Shown here: positions 60,903 through 64,000 of the stretch, piece after piece | Numbering within the stretch: the stretch's first letter is position 1 | How the letters are laid out: each line of letters opens with the position of its first letter | Origin: Jatrophihabitans sp. | GTDB taxonomy: Bacteria; Actinomycetota; Actinomycetes; Mycobacteriales; Jatrophihabitantaceae | DNA: 64,000 nucleotides | Reading direction: 5' to 3' | Assembly (NCBI GenBank): GCA_036399055.1 | Contig: DASWNX010000036.1 | Location: forward strand, 62,001 to 126,000 | The notes under the pieces: generated by a model | Told to the model about the DNA's origin: nothing | Databases searched by the model: none | The model's input: the letters and a program-made list of their open reading frames with translations, nothing else | Program-made: the position numbers and the translations under genes

Positions 60903-61658
60903 TCAGTCGCTCAACCGAATGCGCACCCGGCGATTCTGCCGCCCCTTGTTCTCCACCTTGTAGACCTGCAGCCGACCGATCTGGCGGGTCGAGGCGACGT
61001 GCGTCCCACCATCGGCCTGGGCGTCCAGCCCGATGATGTCCACGATTCGCAGCTCAGGGGTCTCAGGCGGAAAGACCGCCTGGGTGCGGATGATGTCGGG
61101 AATGGCCAGCGCTTGCTCGCGCGGCAACAACCGCACCTCGATCGCCCGGTCAGCGAGGATCTCGGCGTTCACCGCGTCCTCCAGGCCCTGCTTGAAGCCG
61201 GCGGGTATCTCCGGCAGGTTGAAGTCCAGCCGGGCCTCGCCGGGTTCCATGTTGCCGCCGGTGACCATCGCGCCGAAATCACGGAACACCGTTCCGCACA
61301 GCACATGCAGTCCTGAATGGGTCCGCATCAGGGCGCTGCGCCGGACGTCGTCCAGCGCGCCGTGCACCGCGGCGCCGGCCGGCGGCACCGGGTCCTGCGG
61401 CGCCGGCAGCAGGTACAGGTCCTCACCCTTGCGGGTGCCCACGATCCGGGTCTGCACGCCGCCCCAGAGCAGCACGCCGTGGTCGGGCGGCTGGCCGCCG
61501 CCACCGGGGTAGAAGGCCGATCGGTCCAGCACGATGCCGGCCTCGGGGTCAGCGGGATCAGACCAGAGGACGGTGCAGTCCCATTCCCTGAGGGTGGGGT
61601 CTTCCCAGTCCAACCGGTGGGTGCCGTGCGAATGCGTTCTCACCACGTTGTCAGACAC
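60903..61658 (-). CDS. AlaX-like alanyl-tRNA editing protein
   Basis: 251 residues related to the AlaRS editing domain: FYPGGGGQPPDHG near residue 49, the first zinc-site motif THSGLHVL and the second block DAQADGGTHVAST, in which the usual Cys before GGTH is Asp. Such free-standing proteins hydrolyse Ser/Gly mischarged on tRNA-Ala. The rest of the fold, including a glycine-rich motif, is intact, so the protein should be folded, though metal binding may differ. Confidence 0.87.
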   Translation of the reverse strand: MSDNVVRTHSHGTHRLDWEDPTLREWDCTVLWSDPADPEAGIVLDRSAFYPGGGGQPPDHGVLLWGGVQTRIVGTRKGEDLYLLPAPQDPVPPAGAAVHGALDDVRRSALMRTHSGLHVLCGTVFRDFGAMVTGGNMEPGEARLDFNLPEIPAGFKQGLEDAVNAEILADRAIEVRLLPREQALAIPDIIRTQAVFPPETPELRIVDIIGLDAQADGGTHVASTRQIGRLQVYKVENKGRQNRRVRIRLSD

Positions 61659-61788
61659 CCTCCAACCGGGCAGTGGGACGCTTGAGGCCTTGGTCAGCGC
61701 ACCCGGCTCTCCGCCGCGATCCAGCCATCTTCGCTGAGGCCGGGCAGGTGGTCAACAACCAAGCCCGAAACCGCAAAAGCCACTCTCA

Positions 61789-61817
61789 ACCGTAAACAAA
61801 CCTTAAAGTATAAACAA
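61789..61817 (-). promoter_or_regulatory. Possible promoter of the AlaX-like gene
   Basis: In an AT-rich patch, TTGTTT (61812-61817) and TACGGT (61789-61794) on the minus strand are 17 bp apart, about 130 bp before the AlaX-like start. Pattern only. Confidence 0.3.
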
Positions 61818-61933
61818 ATGCTAAACCCCAAATTGCTCCGCGAGTCGGTGGCGGCGGGTGCTGAAAGTCGGGGCTCGCCTGCCCAGGACGGCATGCGGGG
61901 CTGGCGCCGCTTGACCGACGCCGCGGCAACCGG

Positions 61934-62401
61934 TCAACCGGCCTGATCAGCGCTGACGACGTACTGGAACACCGCGGTCGGCGGTGAGCTACCCGGTTGC
62001 CCGCCGGCCCGGCCCGGGCTGCCGATCACCGTCAGGGCCTGGGCGCCTGACATGGCCGCCGGGACCGTCAGGCGGTAGCGGAAGACACCCTGCCGGTCGG
62101 CCCGGCCGCCGGAGAAGGCAGCCGCGCTGGCCGATCGGCGCAGCAGGATCGGCTCGGCAGGGCTGAACCCGGTCACGACGATCTCGATGCTGGAACCGGG
62201 CCGGAGCCGAGCCGGACTGGCAAGCTGGCGCCCCTCGCCGTCGAAGCCCTGCGCCTGGACGACGGAGTGGACCGGCCGCAGCCCGGGCAGCGTCCCACCG
62301 GGAGCCATCCAGAGCGAGGCCGGCACCGACAGGGACAGGGCGCCCAATGCGCCTACCGCGATCACAGCAGCACGAAGCGATCGGGCTGAGTCTCGCGGCA
62401 T
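61934..62401 (-). CDS. Small secreted protein
   Basis: 155 residues, ATG with GGAAGGA upstream. N-terminal signal sequence (AAVIAVGALGALSLSVPASLWMAPGG), then a beta-rich exported domain with LRPGSSIEIVVTGFSPAEPILLRR and FRYRLTVPAAMSGAQALTVIGSPG, resembling an immunoglobulin-like module. No cysteines, no anchor. Function unknown; same strand as the PAS-GGDEF gene 87 bp upstream. Confidence 0.75.
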   Translation of the reverse strand: MPRDSARSLRAAVIAVGALGALSLSVPASLWMAPGGTLPGLRPVHSVVQAQGFDGEGRQLASPARLRPGSSIEIVVTGFSPAEPILLRRSASAAAFSGGRADRQGVFRYRLTVPAAMSGAQALTVIGSPGRAGGQPGSSPPTAVFQYVVSADQAG

Positions 62402-62488
62402 GAAGACAGGTCCTTCCGGTGGGCGTCGACACCCCTATCGGCTGCCCGGCCCGCGGCTGAACGTCTCGCCGCACTTTGGCGCCCGGGC

Positions 62489-63904
62489 TCATCGCAGCGC
62501 TCTGCCTCGCCACTCCGGATGGGCGTACAGGGTGCGCGACATGCCGTTCGCCGGCTGAGCGCCGTCACTGAGATACAGCACGTGCGAACCACCGCCGACT
62601 GCCCGGGCCTGTGCCAGCGCCGTCCGGGCCTGCGCCAGCAGCGTCGCGCTCTGCCCGGCGTCATCGCCAGGGTCGCCGGCGAGCACCGACAAGCCGAGGT
62701 TGGCCGACATCGAGAACTCCCGGCCGTCGATCACCTCGGGTGCGGCCAGGGCCTGCTTGAGCCGCCGGGCCACCGCCTCGACCTGCTCCGGCCCCACCTC
62801 TTCGGTGATGATCACGAACTGGTTGTCGCCCACCCTGCTGATCACGTCACTGCCGCGCAGCGTGGTCTGCAACCGCTGGGCCAGCGCCTGCTGCAGCTGA
62901 TCGGCAAGCCCGCTGGACTCGTCCTGGCCGGCTGCCAACTCCTCCCAGCCGTCGAGTTCGGCGAACAGGACGGCGCAGCCGGTGCCGATGCGGTGCGCGC
63001 GTTGCACCGTCTCGACCAGGCCCTCCTCGAGCGCGGCCGAGTTCAACAGCCCGGTGAGCGGGTCCAACCGGGCGGCGAGCTCGACATCGCGCTCCTCCCG
63101 CCGGCTCAGGTCCTCCACCTGGCCCAGGGCGTACAACGGCCGGTCGTCGTCGTCGAACAGCGGCGTCGCGGTGACCCGCACCCAGCGAATGCCGCCATCG
63201 GCGCGCACGTAACGCTTGTCGGCCCGGAACGGCGTCCGCCGGCCCGCCATCGCGCGCCGCATCGCCGAAGCGGTCAGGGCGCGGTCCTCCGGCAGGGTGA
63301 CCTGTTCGAAGGGACGGCCGAGCAGCTGCTCGCGGGTGTAGCCGGTGAGCCGGCACAGCGCGTCGTTGACTCGCAGGCAGCTGCCGGCATCGGCCGGGTC
63401 GAGGCTGATCATCACCATCCCCACCACTGATTCCTCGAAGGCGACGCTCAATGCCTGATCGACGATCCGAAGCTCCTGAAGTCGCTGGAGCGACACCTCC
63501 TGCTGGGCGCTCAGCCGAGCCGCCAGCTCGGCGGCCTCCAGCAGCGCCCCGGCGTGGGCAAGCACCAACCGCAGCGCCGTCTCGCCGAGCCGGCCGGCGT
63601 CGGCAGGCCCGCGCTCGAAAGTCAGCCAGCCCAGCCGCCGACCGGTGGCGCCGGTGATCGGATGGCTCTCCAGCTCACCCGGGCCGGCGTGCTCGCGGCG
63701 TCGCCAGCGACCGCGGACCGACACCGGCGCCGGCTCGATCGGCCCGTCCGCGCCGGTGACGAGCGCCTCGGCATTGCGTCCGGCCAGCGCCAGAGTCTCC
63801 AGTACCCCGTCGGGGGCGGATCGCCGCACCGCCACGGCCACCGCGCCCAGCAACCCCAAGGCGTCCTCGGCCAGCTGGCTCAGCCCCGCCGGCACCTCTG
63901 TCAT
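62489..63904 (-). CDS. PAS-GGDEF protein with degenerate GGDEF motif
   Basis: 471 residues. GAF-like N-terminal region (about 1-140), PAS domain (about 145-275: FEESVVGMVMISLDPA, LTGYTREQLLGRPFEQV, RYVRADGGIRWVRVTATPLFDD) and a GGDEF fold (about 280-445: RLDPLTGLLNSAAL, VLFAELDGWEEL). The GGDEF signature itself reads RVGDNQF, so catalysis of c-di-GMP synthesis is unlikely; it may bind GTP or c-di-GMP or act as a partner. Start ATG at 63904. Confidence 0.88.
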   Translation of the reverse strand: MTEVPAGLSQLAEDALGLLGAVAVAVRRSAPDGVLETLALAGRNAEALVTGADGPIEPAPVSVRGRWRRREHAGPGELESHPITGATGRRLGWLTFERGPADAGRLGETALRLVLAHAGALLEAAELAARLSAQQEVSLQRLQELRIVDQALSVAFEESVVGMVMISLDPADAGSCLRVNDALCRLTGYTREQLLGRPFEQVTLPEDRALTASAMRRAMAGRRTPFRADKRYVRADGGIRWVRVTATPLFDDDDRPLYALGQVEDLSRREERDVELAARLDPLTGLLNSAALEEGLVETVQRAHRIGTGCAVLFAELDGWEELAAGQDESSGLADQLQQALAQRLQTTLRGSDVISRVGDNQFVIITEEVGPEQVEAVARRLKQALAAPEVIDGREFSMSANLGLSVLAGDPGDDAGQSATLLAQARTALAQARAVGGGSHVLYLSDGAQPANGMSRTLYAHPEWRGRALR

Positions 63905-64000
63905 GAGACGGCCACTCCAGCTGAGGACATCTCCTCAATGCGTGATTATCGGGACGAGACAACAATACGCATGCAGTCAGGAGAAAGTGGACAGTTCGGC

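Overview
The window is high-GC DNA with dense, often overlapping genes (ATGA/GTGA junctions), many GTG/TTG starts and actinobacterial family signatures: an acyl-CoA carboxylase epsilon subunit, a DUF5313 protein, PGPGW and LapA-like membrane proteins, and a split CTase/epsilon carboxylase. It is chromosomal DNA of an actinobacterium. The S8 protease with a WSSAR-repeat tail and two GGDEF proteins point away from Streptomyces, perhaps to the Frankia/Geodermatophilus/Nakamurella/Jatrophihabitans neighbourhood; that placement is inference.

Layout. 1-7.9 kb: housekeeping and surface genes (GGDEF regulator cut by the window edge, repeat-tailed subtilase, LapA-like protein, fatty acid desaturase, DUF5313, two NAD(P)-binding SDR proteins), closed by a strong hairpin terminator. 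8.0-40.8 kb: one biosynthetic gene cluster. 40.9-41.3 kb: a frameshifted SDR pseudogene. 41.3-47.8 kb: a branched-chain-amino-acid-type ABC transporter (binding protein, LivH, LivM-LivG fusion) interleaved with two lipoproteins and a membrane-anchored protein. 48.4-55.3 kb: two RND pumps separated by a miniature adaptor lipoprotein. 55.4-58.5 kb: an unusual operon of ATP-grasp ligase, membrane-fused NMNAT-like nucleotidyltransferase and isochorismatase-like hydrolase. 58.9 kb: tRNA-Val(CAC). 59-64 kb: housekeeping (PGPGW, LapA-like, AlaX-like editing protein, secreted protein, PAS-GGDEF).

How the cluster works (inference from families). A prolyl-AMP ligase loads proline on a stand-alone carrier protein, an acyl-CoA-dehydrogenase-like oxidase makes pyrrolyl-2-carboxyl-S-PCP, and a PltA-type halogenase chlorinates it. 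Two type I PKS proteins extend it: KS-ACP-KS-AT(inactive)-KR(inactive)-ACP, then KS-AT-DH(inactive)-KR-ACP-TR. Only one acyltransferase is intact (malonyl type), so it probably serves all modules. Release is by a thioester reductase, giving an aldehyde or alcohol rather than an acid. Three further flavin halogenase-family proteins are encoded in tandem right after the PKS; the first looks intact, the second is slightly altered and the third has lost key motifs. A flavin reductase supplies FADH2. An acetyl-type carboxyltransferase plus epsilon subunit would supply malonyl-CoA, a type II thioesterase edits, and two Kef-type cation/proton antiporters are candidates for resistance. The expected product is a polychlorinated pyrrolyl polyketide, related to but not matching the pyoluteorin/pyrrolomycin/marinopyrrole logic.

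Regulation. A 14-bp palindrome (TCATCACTTGATGA and variants) recurs at five intergenic places, immediately downstream of recognisable -10 elements, in three cases as a tandem pair with identical 16-bp pitch. It lies before PKS1, the pyrrole operon, one TetR gene, the second antiporter and between the pyrrole operon and the other TetR gene. This predicts a single TetR-type regulon. A response regulator whose receiver has lost its phospho-acceptor Asp closes the PKS operon.
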